Below are positions 10,173-20,620 of a DNA stretch of 64,000 nt, in pieces. The stretch's first letter is position 1. The number at the start of each line of letters is the position of its first letter. The DNA lies in contig NC_045427.1 of assembly GCF_902635505.1 (NCBI RefSeq), positions 519,149,665 to 519,213,664 on the forward strand, in the 5' to 3' direction. A program made the translations under genes and the position numbers. The DNA is from Sarcophilus harrisii. Lineage: Eukaryota > Chordata > Mammalia > Dasyuromorphia > Dasyuridae. The notes under the pieces are model-generated. The model did not search any database, was not told the origin of the DNA, and worked only from the letters and a program-made list of their open reading frames with translations.

Positions 10173-10565
10173 TAAGAAATGACAAGAAAGAAGATTTCAG
10201 AAAAATCTGAAAAGACTTACACCATCTGATGCAAAGTGAAATGAACAGAGTCAGAATACTGTACACAGTGACAAACAATATTGTATGATGATTACCTTGA
10301 ATGATTTGGCTATTTTCAGCAATACAATGATCAAAGACAATTTTGAAGAACTTATGATGAAAAATGCTATCCACCTGCAGAGAAAGAACTAATGTTCTTT
10401 TTTTTTCCTTTTGATCTGTTTCTTCTTTCACAACATGACTAATAAGAAAATATATTTTACATGATTGTACATATTTAAGTTATATCAAATTACTCACTCC
10501 CTTAGGGATGGAGAGGTAAAGCAAAGAAGGAAAAAAAATTAGAACTCAACATTTTAAAATAAATA
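10173..10565 (+). repeat. Old LINE-1 3' end
   Basis: AGAAAAATCTGAAAAGACTT, CAAAGTGAAATGAACAGAGT, GCTATCCACCTGCAGAGAAA and TTAGAACTCAACATTTTAAA give the C-terminal ORF2 and 3' UTR order of an older subfamily. Confidence 0.65.
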
Positions 10566-10705
10566 TTAAATTTTAATTAATAATTAATTTTAATTTTAAA
10601 AATATTAATAAACTAATTCATTTTAAATATTAATTCATTAATTCATTTTAATTAATATTACAATTTAAAATATTAAAATTAAAATTGGTAATTATTACAA
10701 ATAAT
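10566..10705. repeat. AATT-rich low-complexity sequence
   Basis: Runs of TTAAT/AATTTTAA words directly after the LINE tail at 10565; probably a degenerate expansion of that tail. Confidence 0.8.
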
Positions 10706-10724
10706 TGGGGAAAAAATGATAGTT

Positions 10725-11475
10725 TTAAAAAGAGGCAAAAGACAGTTCCTGTCCTAAAGGAACCTATACTTAATGGGAGAGACAACAAATAAACAAATAC
10801 GTACAAATAAGCTAAATATGGAAAAATAGGAAATAATTAATAGAAGAAAGGCACTAGAATTAATAGAGGTTGGGAAGGGCTTTCTGAAGAAGATGGGATT
10901 TTATTTAGGACTTGAAGGAAGCCAAGGATGCCAGAAGATAGAGATAAAAAGGAAGAACATTCCAGACATGGAGAAACATCTAGGAAATCAGTGTTACTGG
11001 ATTGAAAAATAAATAGCAAAAATCAGGAAATAAAGTATAAAACTAAGTAGGGGAATATAAGGTGAAAAAAAAAACTAGAAAGTATGAGTTTAGGTTATGA
11101 AGGGCTTTAAATTCAAAACAGAGTATTTTGTATTTGATCCTGGGGAGCTCTCTATCGAGGGCTAATGAAGTTTATTGTGTAGGGACATGACATGGTTATA
11201 GCTGTGCTTTAGGAAAATCACTTTAGTGGCTAAATGGAGGATGGATTGGATTGGGGAGAGACAAGGCAAACAGACCCACTAGTGGACTATTCTACTAGTC
11301 TGTATTTAAGGTGATGAGGATCTACATTTGATTGGTGGCAATGTCAAGGTGAGAAGGGGAGTGTATTCCAGAGATGCTGTAAAAAGAAAGTGACAGGCTT
11401 TGAGTTTGGAAATGGTAGGCAAGAGATAGTGGGGAGTCAAAAATGATTCCTAGTAGGAAAGTAAAGTGTGAGGGA
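10725..11475 (-). repeat. L2 LINE, long antisense copy
   Basis: GGCTTTCTGAAGAAGATGGG, TATGAAGGGCTTTAAATTCA, TGTGCTTTAGGAAAATCACT and GGCTAAATGGAGGATGGATT are in the antisense L2 order over 750 bp. Related segments continue at 12240-12430. Confidence 0.7.
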
Positions 11476-11861
11476 AGAAGACAAGAGAGGGATCTCTGGT
11501 GGGGGGAGGTAAAGTAATAGTAAGTCAAGTTATGGAGTAGAATTTAATGAAAGAGTTAGCAGGGATAGGAAAGACATGTGTGTGTGTGTGAGTGTGTATG
11601 TATTCTACATATGAATACATAAATATATCTGTAGCTTGCTTGGAGGTTGGGGGGATGAAAGGAAGATATATGTAAGTCTATGTGTGTATGTATGTATATA
11701 TCTACATTTGTATATAAAAATATATCCTTTCTTAAGTATAACCTGCTTGACGGTGGGGGAGAGGGGAATGAAAAGAGGGAAAAATGAATAAAGTAAAAAT
11801 GCCCAGCAGAGAACAAAAGAATAATTTACAAGGAAGTAAAGAAAAGATGGACACTCATGAA
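11476..11861. other. No gene seen; TG run and unassigned sequence
   Basis: A short TG run (11576-11600) and TATG-rich sequence (11670-11700). GAGGGGAATGAAAAGAGGGA near 11761 may be a decayed LINE tail. Confidence 0.35.
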
Positions 11862-12063
11862 CAGTGGTTCTCAAACTTTTGTTTTCAGTATCTTTATCTT
11901 ATTAAAAATTATTGAGGATCTCTCCAAAGTATTTTTGTTTATCTGGATTATATTTATAGACATTTGCCATATCGGAAATAAAAACTATTTTTGAATTTGT
12001 AGACCTTCTAAAAGGGTTTCAGAGATTCCCAGGATTCTCTAGACCATATTTTGAGAACCACTG
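11862..12063. mobile_element. Nonautonomous hAT transposon with TIRs and 8-bp TSD
   Basis: CAGTGGTTCTCAAAC at the left and TTTTGAGAACCACTG at the right are inverted repeats. The flanks CTCATGAA (11854-11861) and CTCATAAA (12064-12071) match 7 of 8, the duplication length of hAT elements. Internal TATTAAAAATTATTGAGGAT matches mammalian Charlie-group MITEs. A second copy is at 14184-14371. Confidence 0.85.
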
Positions 12064-12239
12064 CTCATAAATATAATTTCTTCTACTAATATATATACTT
12101 TCCTAAATTGGTATTTGTTGTTATATATTTTGAATACTCCCTGATGTTCTGCTAGGCACATGATAATGTTCTTTTCATTTTGTTTTGCATTGCTTTTCTA
12201 TTTTTATTTTTGCTTATTCTATTTCTTCAAATAAAATAA

Positions 12240-12620
12240 ATTGGGGGGAAGAGGGAGGATGACTCCTAGATTGTGAACCTGATGACTGGGAGAATAATAG
12301 AGCCTTGGACAGTAGAAGCGTAGGGAATGTAGGGGTGGGGAAAGGTTAAAAGGGAAAATATAATGAGTTAAATTTTGGATATATTGAATTAAAGATATCT
12401 ATTGCATATCCAAATGGAGATGTCTTCTTCAGCAGACTGCTCCCTCAATCATTCTTTCTTCCCTCATTCTCTCTCTGTCTGCTGGCTACTTCCATATTGC
12501 CACCTTTCATGCCTATCTCCCCAATCTCAAAATACCCTTACTTGAGTCTTACATCCTATATCTTTTTTCCCATTCATAGCTAAACTCCTTGAGAAGGTCA
12601 TTGAGAAGGCATAGGGAAGA
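12240..12620. repeat. L2 fragments in opposite orientations
   Basis: 12240-12430 is antisense L2 (GATGACTGGGAGAATAATAG, AGTTAAATTTTGGATATATT). 12431-12620 is sense L2 (TAGCTAAACTCCTTGAGAAG). Confidence 0.55.
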
Positions 12621-13130
12621 ATGGTTCCCAGGTATTGGAAGAAAAGTTTTTACTTCTTTTCTTATTATATCTTCTCAATAAATATCTTTATAAGAGTTAG
12701 TTGATGATAATTGGTTAAATAAAATTTTGGTCATTTATCAATGGTGATTAACACTGGAGAGAAAACAATGGAATTCAGGATTAAGCCAATAATACCATTA
12801 GAGAACTTTCAATCCCTTTAGCATACCCTTATAATACTGAAAGAAAGATATAGTCTTGTTCTGAGACCTGATTCAGCAGTGTCAATGGAGGTATGGATAA
12901 GGACACTCAGAGATTTTCAGGGCAAAGCCCAGATCCTACCTATTCCTCTGGTCACTTAGGTATCTAAGATCCTTCATGAACTCCTGTCCATAATATCTGA
13001 ATTACTCACTCCTTGGGCTCATAGAACAAATGACTTCATTCATTTCTTGATTCATTCAATAAATATTTATTGAAAATCTATTATATGTGAGACACTATGT
13101 TCTTTCCCTGAATACTGGATTTGGAATTAA
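12621..13130. other. No gene seen; unassigned
   Basis: AT-rich, with ATTCAATAAATATTTATTGA at 13045-13075 as the only repeat-like word. Confidence 0.35.
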
Positions 13131-13345
13131 AGAACATGCCCTATTTAAAAATATTGTGTCATTCCCCTACTCAAAAGCCCATCCTGACTCTATTCTTGCC
13201 TACCACATCAAGTTACAGAATCTGCCACTTATCTGAGTGAACTTGGGCCCATCACTTAATCTCTCTGATCCTCAGTTTCTCTAATATGAGAAAGTTGGGC
13301 TTCTCTGAGGTCTTTTCTAGCACTGAATCCATGGTCAGTGACCAA
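13131..13345 (+). repeat. L2 fragment followed by MIR
   Basis: ATTCCCCTACTCAAAAGCCC (L2 sense, to about 13204), then CCCATCACTTAATCTCTCTG and ATCCTCAGTTTCTCTAATAT (MIR). Confidence 0.6.
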
Positions 13346-13735
13346 AGACCTTCCTCAAGCATGCAGAAAATAGGGTCTGTGCTGTGTACTTCTCCCTAGA
13401 CACCCAACTTCTAGAGCAAGACATACTTAGAACAGGTCTTCAAAAAGATTTGTTGATCAGTTAACTGTGTTCATCAGCCTCTAGGAATTAGACCTTTTGT
13501 TTGGACTTTAATGATCCATCCAACGCAAAAATGAACCTTTCCCCGACTTTTTCCTTAGCTGGAAAGCAAATACAGGTCCAGTCCTAGCTATTTCCTCAAG
13601 CACATGTGATATTTATGTTCTTCATCACTATTCATGTACTCTTTTTTTCTCTCATAGTCCTCTCTATCGCAGAAGAATTCATAAGTAATTAGGTACTTAG
13701 GTAATGGAGGAAATAATTATCATGTCTAATAAGGT
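13346..13735. other. No gene seen; unassigned
   Basis: No repeat or coding signal recognised. Confidence 0.35.
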
Positions 13736-13990
13736 TAGTAAGGCAGCTAGAGGGAGCAGTAGACAGAGAGACAAGTTCAAATCCAGCCTGACACTTGCTG
13801 TTTGTGTATTTCTAGGCAAGTAGTTTAACTTCAGTTTCTGAAAACTGATAAAATCTGTAATCTGTAAAATGGGGATAATGATATTAACTATCTCTCAAAA
13901 TTATTGTAAGGATCAAATGAGATCATGTAAAATGCTCCATGCACTTTACAGTCTAGCACATAAGTGTTGTGTAAATGTTAGCTATTATTA
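13736..13990 (+). repeat. MIR-type core-SINE
   Basis: GGCAGCTAGAGGGAGCAGTA, CAAGTTCAAATCCAGCCTGA, TGTAAAATGGGGATAATGAT, GGATCAAATGAGATCATGTA and GTGTTGTGTAAATGTTAGCT; nearly full length with an internal duplication of AATCTGTAA. Confidence 0.75.
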
Positions 13991-14183
13991 CTAAGTGTCA
14001 AGTATGTAAGTATAGAAACTAAACCCATCATTTCATTAGTATAAGGAGCTCCCATGGAGGAACTTCCCTACAGATACCTGTTGGCACCTTCTCTGTATTT
14101 TACCATCTTAGAAAGTTGCCTAGAACAGTAGTATTGGACTCAAAGAAAAAGGGATCCATTATGGTTACATGTTTGACTTAAAA

Positions 14184-14371
14184 CAATAGTTCTCAAACTT
14201 TCTTTCTCAGTATCTTTAGCCTATTAAAAATTATTGAGTTTATGATTATGCAGGTTATATTTATAAAGAGTTAACATTTTAAGACTAAAAATTAATTTTG
14301 AATTTGTAGACCCTCTGAAAGGATTTCAGACACCTCCCAGGATTCTCTGCACCACATTTTGAGAACTATTG
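14184..14371. mobile_element. Nonautonomous hAT transposon (same family as 11862)
   Basis: CAATAGTTCTCAAACTTTC at the left and TTTTGAGAACTATTG at the right pair as TIRs. The inner order (TATTAAAAATTATTGAG, GAATTTGTAGACC, CCCAGGATTCTCT) matches 11862-12063. Flanking 8-mers agree at 6 of 8. Confidence 0.8.
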
Positions 14372-14404
14372 TCTCAAAAAACTACAAGTTCTAAAAACTA
14401 CAAA

Positions 14405-14628
14405 TCTATGAGCAGATAGATAGCACAACAAATAAACCACCAGGCCTGGAATCAGGAAGACCTGAGTCTTACTAACTGTGTAATCCTGGGTCACAACCCC
14501 AATTGCCTCAGTTTCCTCATCTGTCAATGAGCTGGAGAAGGAAATGGCAAACCACTTCAATATCTTGCCAAAAAAATCCCAAATTGGGTCACAAAGAATA
14601 GGACACTACTGAATAACTGCCAAAAAGT
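14405..14628 (+). repeat. tRNA-derived SINE, long form
   Basis: GCAGATAGATAGCACAACAA, ATCAGGAAGACCTGAGTCTT, GAGCTGGAGAAGGAAATGGC and CAAATTGGGTCACAAAGAAT. Confidence 0.85.
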
Positions 14629-15077
14629 TGTTCATGTTGTATTGTAATTTTATTTATTTTGAAAAATATTTCCCAGTTACATTTTTATCTGAAAAACTGA
14701 GAAGTTTTTCAGGCTGAGAGCTTGACTTTGCTGACTTAAAAGACTTAGAAGTTCATTGGGCTTGCTAAGAGTCACCCTGTCTATGTGAGAGGCAAGGCTT
14801 GAACTTAGGCCTTCCTGGCTTTATTTCACCATGCTGCCTCTCACAAAATATGTTCTATTTTCTACTTGTAAGATTAGGCTGAGTCCTGTAATCAGAGTAA
14901 GGAATGTACCTACTCTGGGAGGCCACAGCACACTAAGATAAAATCACAGATTAAGACCTCAGAGGTAATCAAGTCCATTCCAATCATCTTAAAGACAAGG
15001 AAACTGAGACCTCCCCCAACATATAATTCATAGGATCCTAGATAAAGAATTGTAAGGGAGTTAAGTCATCTAGATCC
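14629..15077 (-). repeat. MIR remnants and short unassigned gaps
   Basis: GAGAGGCAAGGCTTGAACTT (14795) and CATCTTAAAGACAAGGAAAC (14985) are antisense MIR words. GGGAGTTAAGTCATCTAGAT (15056) begins a MIR3-like copy that resumes after the transposon at 15272. Confidence 0.5.
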
Positions 15078-15271
15078 CAGCTTCTAAAACTGTGGGTTGT
15101 GACCCCACATGGGGACTCATAACTGAATGTAGGGGCCATGAAAGTATGATTTGTTATGAGTAAATATTTGGTTTCTATATCTGTTTTATATACCTCACAT
15201 TATACTCAGGATTACATAAAAATTTCTTGAATATAAAGGGGTCACAAGTGGAAAAAGTTTAAAAGGCCCTG
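15078..15271. mobile_element. hAT-type MITE inside a MIR3-like repeat
   Basis: Ends CAGCTTCTAAAACTGTGG and AAAAAGTTTAAAAGGCCCTG are partly inverted. Core words GACCCCACATGGGGACTCAT and AAGGGGTCACAAGTGGAAAA match an abundant marsupial hAT MITE known from recall. The host repeat reads ...TCATCTAG / CCTAGTCCAATACCC across the gap. Confidence 0.65.
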
Positions 15272-15440
15272 ACCTAGTCCAATACCCTCATTTCATACAT
15301 GAGGAAATGGTGGCCCACTGAGTCCCCCAAAGTAACTTTCCCAAGATCATGCAGAGAGCAAATAACAAAATCAGGATTTGATTCTGAGTCCCAGATGCCA
15401 AATTAAAGCACTTTTCCTTTATACCATACTGTCTCTTAGA
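15272..15440 (-). repeat. MIR3-like repeat, right part
   Basis: CCTCATTTCATACATGAGGA, ACTTTCCCAAGATCATGCAG and GATTTGATTCTGAGTCCCAG follow the antisense order. Confidence 0.6.
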
Positions 15441-15584
15441 AGGCAGGACAGTCCTCAGAAAAAGGGGCAACCTTGCCCACAGATTGTCTACAATTGAATG
15501 TAGCTTCTCAGATATACCCAGCCCTTCCTCTTCTCTGAGTGCCCATAGCACACTATTTTTGCTATTGAATCCTTGATGGTACAA

Positions 15585-16634
15585 GGGGCAGCTACATGAT
15601 GCTAGAGTGCCCAGAGTGCTGGGTCTGGGGCCAGGAAGCTTCATCTTCCTGAGTTCAAATCTGACCTCATTTGGATCTCTGCCCAAAGGGCTATTAAACT
15701 GTGCATACCCTTTAACCCAGCATGTTTCTATTGGGCTTGTATCCCAAAGAGATCTTAAAGGAGTGAAAGGGATCCACATGTGCAAATGTCTGTGGTAGCC
15801 CTTTTTATAATGGCAAGAAACTGGAAAACTGAGTGGATGCCCATCAATTGGAGAATGGCTGAATAAATTGTGGTATATGAATATTATGGAATATTATTGT
15901 TCTGTAAGAAATGCTCAGTAGGATGATTTCAGAGAGATCTGGAGAGACTTACATGAACTGATGCTGAGTGAAATGAGTAGGACCAGGAGATCATTGTACA
16001 TGGCAACATCAATATTATAAGATGATCATTTCTGATGGATGTGGCACTTCTCAATAATGAGATGATTCAGACCAGTTCCAATGTTCTTGTGATGAAAAGA
16101 GTCATCTGTACCCAGAGAGAGAACTGTGGGAACTAAATATGAATCAAAACATAGCATTTTCACTCTTTTGTTGTTGTAGTTGTTCACATTTTGTTTTCTT
16201 TCTCATTTTTTTTCCTCTTTGATCTGACTTTTCTTGTATAGCATGATAATTGTATAAATATATGTACATATATTGGATTTAACATATATTTTAACATGTA
16301 TAACACGTATTGGATTACTTGCCATCTAGGGGAAAGGGTGGGGGGAAGAAGGGGGAAATTCGGAAGACAAGGTTTTGCAAGGGTCAATGTTGAAAAATTA
16401 TCCATGCATATGTTTTAAAAATAAAAAGCTTTAATAAAAAAAAAATCTGACCTCAGACATTTACTAGCTGTGTGACCCTGGGTAAGTCACTTAATCTTGT
16501 TTGCCTCAGTTGCCCTGTTTGTAAAATGAACAAGAGATGAAAATGTCAAACCCCTCCAGTATCTTTACCAAGAAAACCTCAAATAGGGTCACAAAAAGTC
16601 AGACACAACTAAAATGACTCATCAACAAAAACAA
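15585..16634 (+). repeat. SINE split by a LINE-1 insertion
   Basis: The left part 15585-15669 (AGTTCAAATCTGACCTCA at its end) resumes at 16443 with the duplicated AAATCTGACCTCA and runs on as GACATTTACTAGCTGTGTGA to 16634 (CACAAAAAGTCAGACACAAC). The middle is the LINE-1 listed separately. Confidence 0.9.
15670..16442 (+). mobile_element. 5'-truncated LINE-1 (type A) with 13-bp TSD
   Basis: 773 bp of ORF2 C-terminal region and 3' UTR: GCCCAAAGGGCTATTAAACT, GCAAGAAACTGGAAAACTGA, ATGAACTGATGCTGAGTGAA, GGTTTTGCAAGGGTCAATGT and AAAGCTTTAATAAA, then an A tail. It is flanked by AAATCTGACCTCA at 15657-15669 and 16443-16455. The ORF2 frame is interrupted, so it is inactive. Confidence 0.92.
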
Positions 16635-16689
16635 CCTTGAGGGTCTAAGCACTGGGTTAGGAGGGAGCAGATCAGAATTAACTTGCTGT

Positions 16690-17095
16690 GGGAACCTTGG
16701 ACAATCCAGAATCTGAGAATTTTAGAAGTAGAAGGGACCTTCAGTTATCATCTGGTCCAACTGCTAACTAAAATAAGAATCCCCTCTGCCGCATTCCAGA
16801 CAAGTTGTTTGTGTCAAAACCTCCAATGTCAGGAAACTCACTGCTCCCTGAGGCAGTTCGTTCTATTTTGGGACAATTCCAATTAATAAGAATTTTTTCT
16901 TTATATTTATCTGAAATATGCCATCTTGTACCCATTGGTCATGGTTCTGCCCCTTGAGGCAGAACAAAAATAAGTTTAATTCTACCGGAAAACTCTTCAA
17001 ATGTTTGAAGACAACTATCCTGTCCTCACTTCCCCCACGCCCACCCCCATCTTCTCTTTTCCAAGCTAAGCAGACTTTATAATATGTCCCCAGGG
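16690..17095 (-). repeat. CR1/L3-type LINE 3' end
   Basis: AGAAGTAGAAGGGACCTTCA, GGAAACTCACTGCTCCCTGA, CCATTGGTCATGGTTCTGCC and TTGAAGACAACTATCCTGTC are antisense to the copy at 24036-24690. The order matches amniote CR1/L3 3' ends. Confidence 0.7.
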
Positions 17096-17169
17096 CAGAA
17101 GGAGATGGATTTCACATCAAAGGCCTCAAGTTCAAATGTACTCTCTTAACTATGCAACTTGGAGCCAAA

Positions 17170-17625
17170 TCAGCAATTGACATTTATATTGTGCTTTGAA
17201 GTTTCAAAAGTACTTTATATATATTATCTCATTTAAATTTCACAACAATGCTGAAGGTAGACATGACAATAATAATAGCTTGCATGTATGTAACATTTTA
17301 AGATTTGCAAAGCACTTTACAAATATTATCTCAGTTGATCTTCACAAAAAATTTGGGAAATAAGTGCTATTATTATATCCACTTCATATATAAGAAAACT
17401 AGACCAACAGAAGTGACTTGGCAACAATCACAGAGCTAGTAAGTAGCTGAGGATAGATTTGAATTTAGTCTTCCTGACTCCAGGTCCATCATTATTCTCA
17501 TTAGGTTCAAATAGGCTAAGTGACTTGCCCAGGTTCACATAGCTAGTGTCTGAGGACAAATTTGTACTCAGTTTTTCTTGACTCTAGGTCCAGAGCTCTA
17601 TCCACTGAGCCACCTACTTTCCTCT
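17170..17625 (-). repeat. MIR followed by a short SINE
   Basis: 17175-17260 and 17265-17500 are two antisense MIR-like heads and bodies (GCAAAGCACTTTACAAATAT, CACAGAGCTAGTAAGTAGCT). 17506-17625 is an antisense SINE (AAGTGACTTGCCCAGGTTCA, AGCTCTATCCACTGAGCCAC). Confidence 0.7.
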
Positions 17626-17945
17626 TTCTTGACATTATATTCTTATTAATGCAGTCTAAAAATTTCATTTAAAAATCATAAATAAATATAAATATAAATA
17701 AATAGATAAATCATGCTGTCAACTCATATTAAGCTTTCAAACTAACATAAATTCCTAGGTGTTCTCTCCTATAGGCCTCATCTTTATTCAGAAAGAAAAT
17801 TGTAAGACTATCTCCTTTCAGTTCTTAAGTTCTTTTTTTATGATCTTTCCCACTTCACATGTATATATCCTATCTAATCAACAAATCATAGACTTCCTGA
17901 GAATAGGAATCATATCTTGAACTTCCAATTACCCTATTTTAGTTT
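17626..17945. other. No gene seen; AT-rich unassigned
   Basis: Contains an AAATATAAATATAAATA run at about 17680-17705. Confidence 0.4.
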
Positions 17946-18443
17946 TTAATGTGTGATTTTCTTCACACAAAAGTTAGCTTTTGTATCTCTTTTTCCAATT
18001 GGTTAATTCTACTTTTGAAGGTGTTGTTTTCTTTGGTGGATTTTCTTTTTTGCATTTGGTCAATTGTATTTTTTAAGGAATTGTTTTCTTCAGTCAATTT
18101 TTGTCCTTCTTTTCCAAGTTGTTGACTCTCTCTTGCATAACTTCTTTTCTCATTTTTTCTTCTACCTCTCTTTATGTGCCTTTTTTTTCCCTGAGGCAAC
18201 TGGGGTTAAGTAACTTGCCCAGGGTCACACAGCTAGGAAGTATTAACTGTCTGAGGCCACATTTGAACTCAAGTCCTCCTGACTTTAAAGCTGGTGCTCT
18301 ATCCACCGCACCACCTACTTGCCCTTTATTTGCCTTTCAAAATCTTTTATGATCACTTCCAAGGAGGTTCTTTGGGCTTGAGACCAATTCATGTCACACT
18401 TTGAGATTTCCTCTGTGGACATTTTGTCCTTGCCTGAGTTTGT
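17946..18443 (-). pseudogene. LINE-1 ORF1 remnant (coiled-coil part), split by a SINE
   Basis: The minus strand encodes a coiled-coil stretch with ESQQLGKEGQKLTEENNSLK and STKENNTFKSRINQLEKEIQ (17963-18199), typical of LINE-1 ORF1p. Upstream on the same strand (18326-18440) reads MSTEEISKCDMNWSQAQRTS, then LEVIIKDFERQ, a plausible ORF1 N-terminus. An antisense SINE separates the two parts, with near-duplicate flanks TTTATGTGCCTT and TTTATTTGCCTT. Confidence 0.65.
18185..18325 (-). repeat. Short-form tRNA-derived SINE within LINE-1 ORF1
   Basis: CCCTGAGGCAACTGGGGTTA, CTTGCCCAGGGTCACACAGC and TGCTCTATCCACCGCACCAC. The flanks agree at 11 of 12 bases, supporting a true retroposition. Confidence 0.85.
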
Positions 18444-18635
18444 ATTGGGTCCTCAAACTACAGACCGCAGGCCAGATGCAGCAGCTGAAGACGTTTATCC
18501 TCCTCACCCAGGGCTATGAAGTTTCTTTATTTAAAGGCCCATAAAATAAAGTTTTTGTTTTTACTATAGTCTGGCCCTCCAACAGTCTGAGGGACAGTGA
18601 ACTGGCTTCCTATTTTAAAAGTTTGAGGACCCCTG
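18444..18635 (+). mobile_element. hAT MITE, possibly OposCharlie (OC1)-like
   Basis: GGGTCCTCAAACTACAGACC at the left and AAAGTTTGAGGACCCCTG at the right pair as TIRs. Inner words GCAGCTGAAGACGTTTATCC, AGGGCTATGAAGTTTCTTTA and CAACAGTCTGAGGGACAGTG match a hAT MITE I recall from several tetrapods. The OC1 label is tentative. Confidence 0.75.
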
Positions 18636-18722
18636 AATTCTGCCCTGTCACCATAGTAGTTTTCTATGGTCAAGATTCTTTTCTGTTTCTTGCTCATTTT
18701 CTTTCCTTTTCTTTTGGTATTT

Positions 18723-18724
<2 letters not shown>

Positions 18725-18759
<35 letters not shown>
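18725..18759. repeat. Poly(T) tract
   Basis: 35 consecutive T, likely the antisense A tail of a retroposon. Confidence 0.95.
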
Positions 18760-18762
<3 letters not shown>

Positions 18763-18789
18763 TTTTATGGTCAACTTCTGCTCCTAGTG

Positions 18790-19735
18790 TCTCTTTCCCT
18801 CCTTTGAGATCTCTTTGGGATATAAGCCCAGTAGTAACACTGCTGGGTCAAAGAGTATGCATAGTGTGATAACAGTTGGAGCCTAGTTCCAAATTGCTCT
18901 CCAGAATGGCTGGATCCATTTGAAGAAGGGACCCCAAAACTCTAAAACTCCTTGAAGGAGAAAATCTTCAGCTCTGCCTCAGTGAGGGACCTTGCCCGAG
19001 GGAAACAAGATAAACAGCTTCATTCTGTTATCTAGGTGGGGTTGATTCAGTCCTGAGCAAAAGAATCCCAACCTTATTCAATTAAAGAAACTCCTTCAAT
19101 TCTATTCAAATTCAGCTCAAGATGAACCCCAGCTTGCAGCCAAAGACCTCCTTATAAAAATGTCGATTAAAAAACTAATTTCTTTGCCGAGGTTCCAAAC
19201 ATGCCAGCTATGCCATGCTATGCCAAGGAGCCTCTGCCCACTGGATAATCTTTTCCAGTGCCACCCTCTCTTTATCTCCCTCACCGTTTCCCTAACCAGA
19301 CTTTATGCCTCTCTGTCAGGATTTCTAACCTTACTTTTCAATTCCTATAATAAACTTCTCTTATCAATCTAGGTCTATAAATTCCTTTACAGAGAATTTC
19401 TGCGCCGCCAGAAGGGGGTTCCCCAATACTCCCTATCCTTGTGCCGAATCCCAAGGGGGTGCAGGGGAGCCAAACCTCTCATTTGGTTCCCTGAACCCCA
19501 AACCTGCCACTAGACCTTATCATTTAACTTCTTGACCACTAGAAACCCTAATCTCATTTTGGTTCCCTAAGTCTAAACTCATCATTTGGTTCCCTACAAA
19601 AGGGAACCCCCAAACATAAACCTCATCAAGTTCACAGTTCCACTCAACACTGTTCTAGTTTTCTAGTTTTCCCATATCCCCTCCAACATTCGTCATTATT
19701 TTTTCCTGTCATCTTAGTCAATCTGAGAGGTGAGA
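18790..19735 (-). repeat. LINE-1 ORF2 fragment interrupted by an LTR
   Basis: 18790-18918 (GAGATCTCTTTGGGATATAA, AATTGCTCTCCAGAATGGCT) and 19630-19735 (CCATATCCCCTCCAACATTC, CATCTTAGTCAATCTGAGAG) are adjacent in intact antisense LINE-1 copies but are 0.7 kb apart here. Confidence 0.7.
18921..19626. mobile_element. Probable solitary LTR of an old endogenous retrovirus
   Basis: A roughly 0.7-kb block separates two halves of a LINE-1 copy. It carries LTR-like signals: a TATAAAA box (about 19153) and an AATAAA signal (about 19350) spaced as promoter and polyadenylation sites, and a start in TG. The word TTTGGTTCCCT occurs three times near the right end (about 19481, 19553 and 19585). No gag, pol or env was noticed beside it. 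Orientation reads +, the retroviral class is uncertain, and it is a fossil younger than the host LINE-1. Confidence 0.55.
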
Positions 19736-20620
19736 CTGACTTTTCCTGAAGTTTTTCCAATCTCTCTTGAGCTGGAAAGTGGTTTCCTTCCCTCAGACTC
19801 TATTCAGAGGCTCAATTTCAAGATTTTCAAGGGAAACAGGGAAAGCTCGAGCAGCTTCCTGGCTTCATTGAGTCATCTTGGCTTCATCCCAGAACTCCCC
19901 ATCTTGAGCATCCTCCACGGTACCTCTCACAGTTCTGGACGCAGAGTGAGCTTATTAGTCCAATTCTAGAATTTGAGGAACAGAAATACAATCATACCCA
20001 TCTCTAATCTGACTACAGGGTTATTAATAGCATAAAAACCAAAAACTGAACATTCACTGATGTGATAAAAGATACAGACACATGTATTTCTCCCTAACTG
20101 CCAATGTTGAGTACCAGTCTTGGTCTGTTCTAGGAAAAGAAGCTTCAGATGTAACCAGAAAACTAGCACCATTGGGACTATGGACCAGTTCAAGGTGGCG
20201 TTAGGTGAATAGGAGCTGCCCAGTTTCATTCTGGAATAGATACAGGAAGATGGAACATCTTACAAATGTACCACTGTAGGCTAAGGGGATGCCAGGCACT
20301 TTGGAATATGCAAATGAATGAATGAAGGAGTTGGTAATGTTCCTTTGCAATCAACAACTACGTCAATAGATTCACCAATTATTCTGAAAGTTTCTGTCCA
20401 CCTGTTTCCCCTCCCTTCTCAGGGATAAGAGTCCATAGTCCACAGCAGTAGGTTCTCAGGAAAAAAATTCTCAAATCAAACACAAACCCATATTTTGGGG
20501 GTGGATTTGGTGAGTCCAAATTAGTAGATGGTCAATTCCTGCCACAGTTGGTGCTCTGAAATTTGATTTCATCTATTCAAGTGAACAGTATTAAGTCCCA
20601 GAAGTTCTGAATTCTTTTTG
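19736..20620. other. No gene seen; unassigned, left part possibly LINE-1 5' region
   Basis: 19736-19970 (TCATCTTGGCTTCATCCCAG) resembles an antisense LINE-1 5' end. 19970-20620 is unassigned and includes an octamer ATGCAAAT-type word near 20309. Confidence 0.35.

Noticed and set aside
15288-15785. 165-codon frame on -
   Set aside because: Covers parts of a MIR3-like repeat, a SINE and a LINE-1, so it is a chance frame across unrelated repeats.
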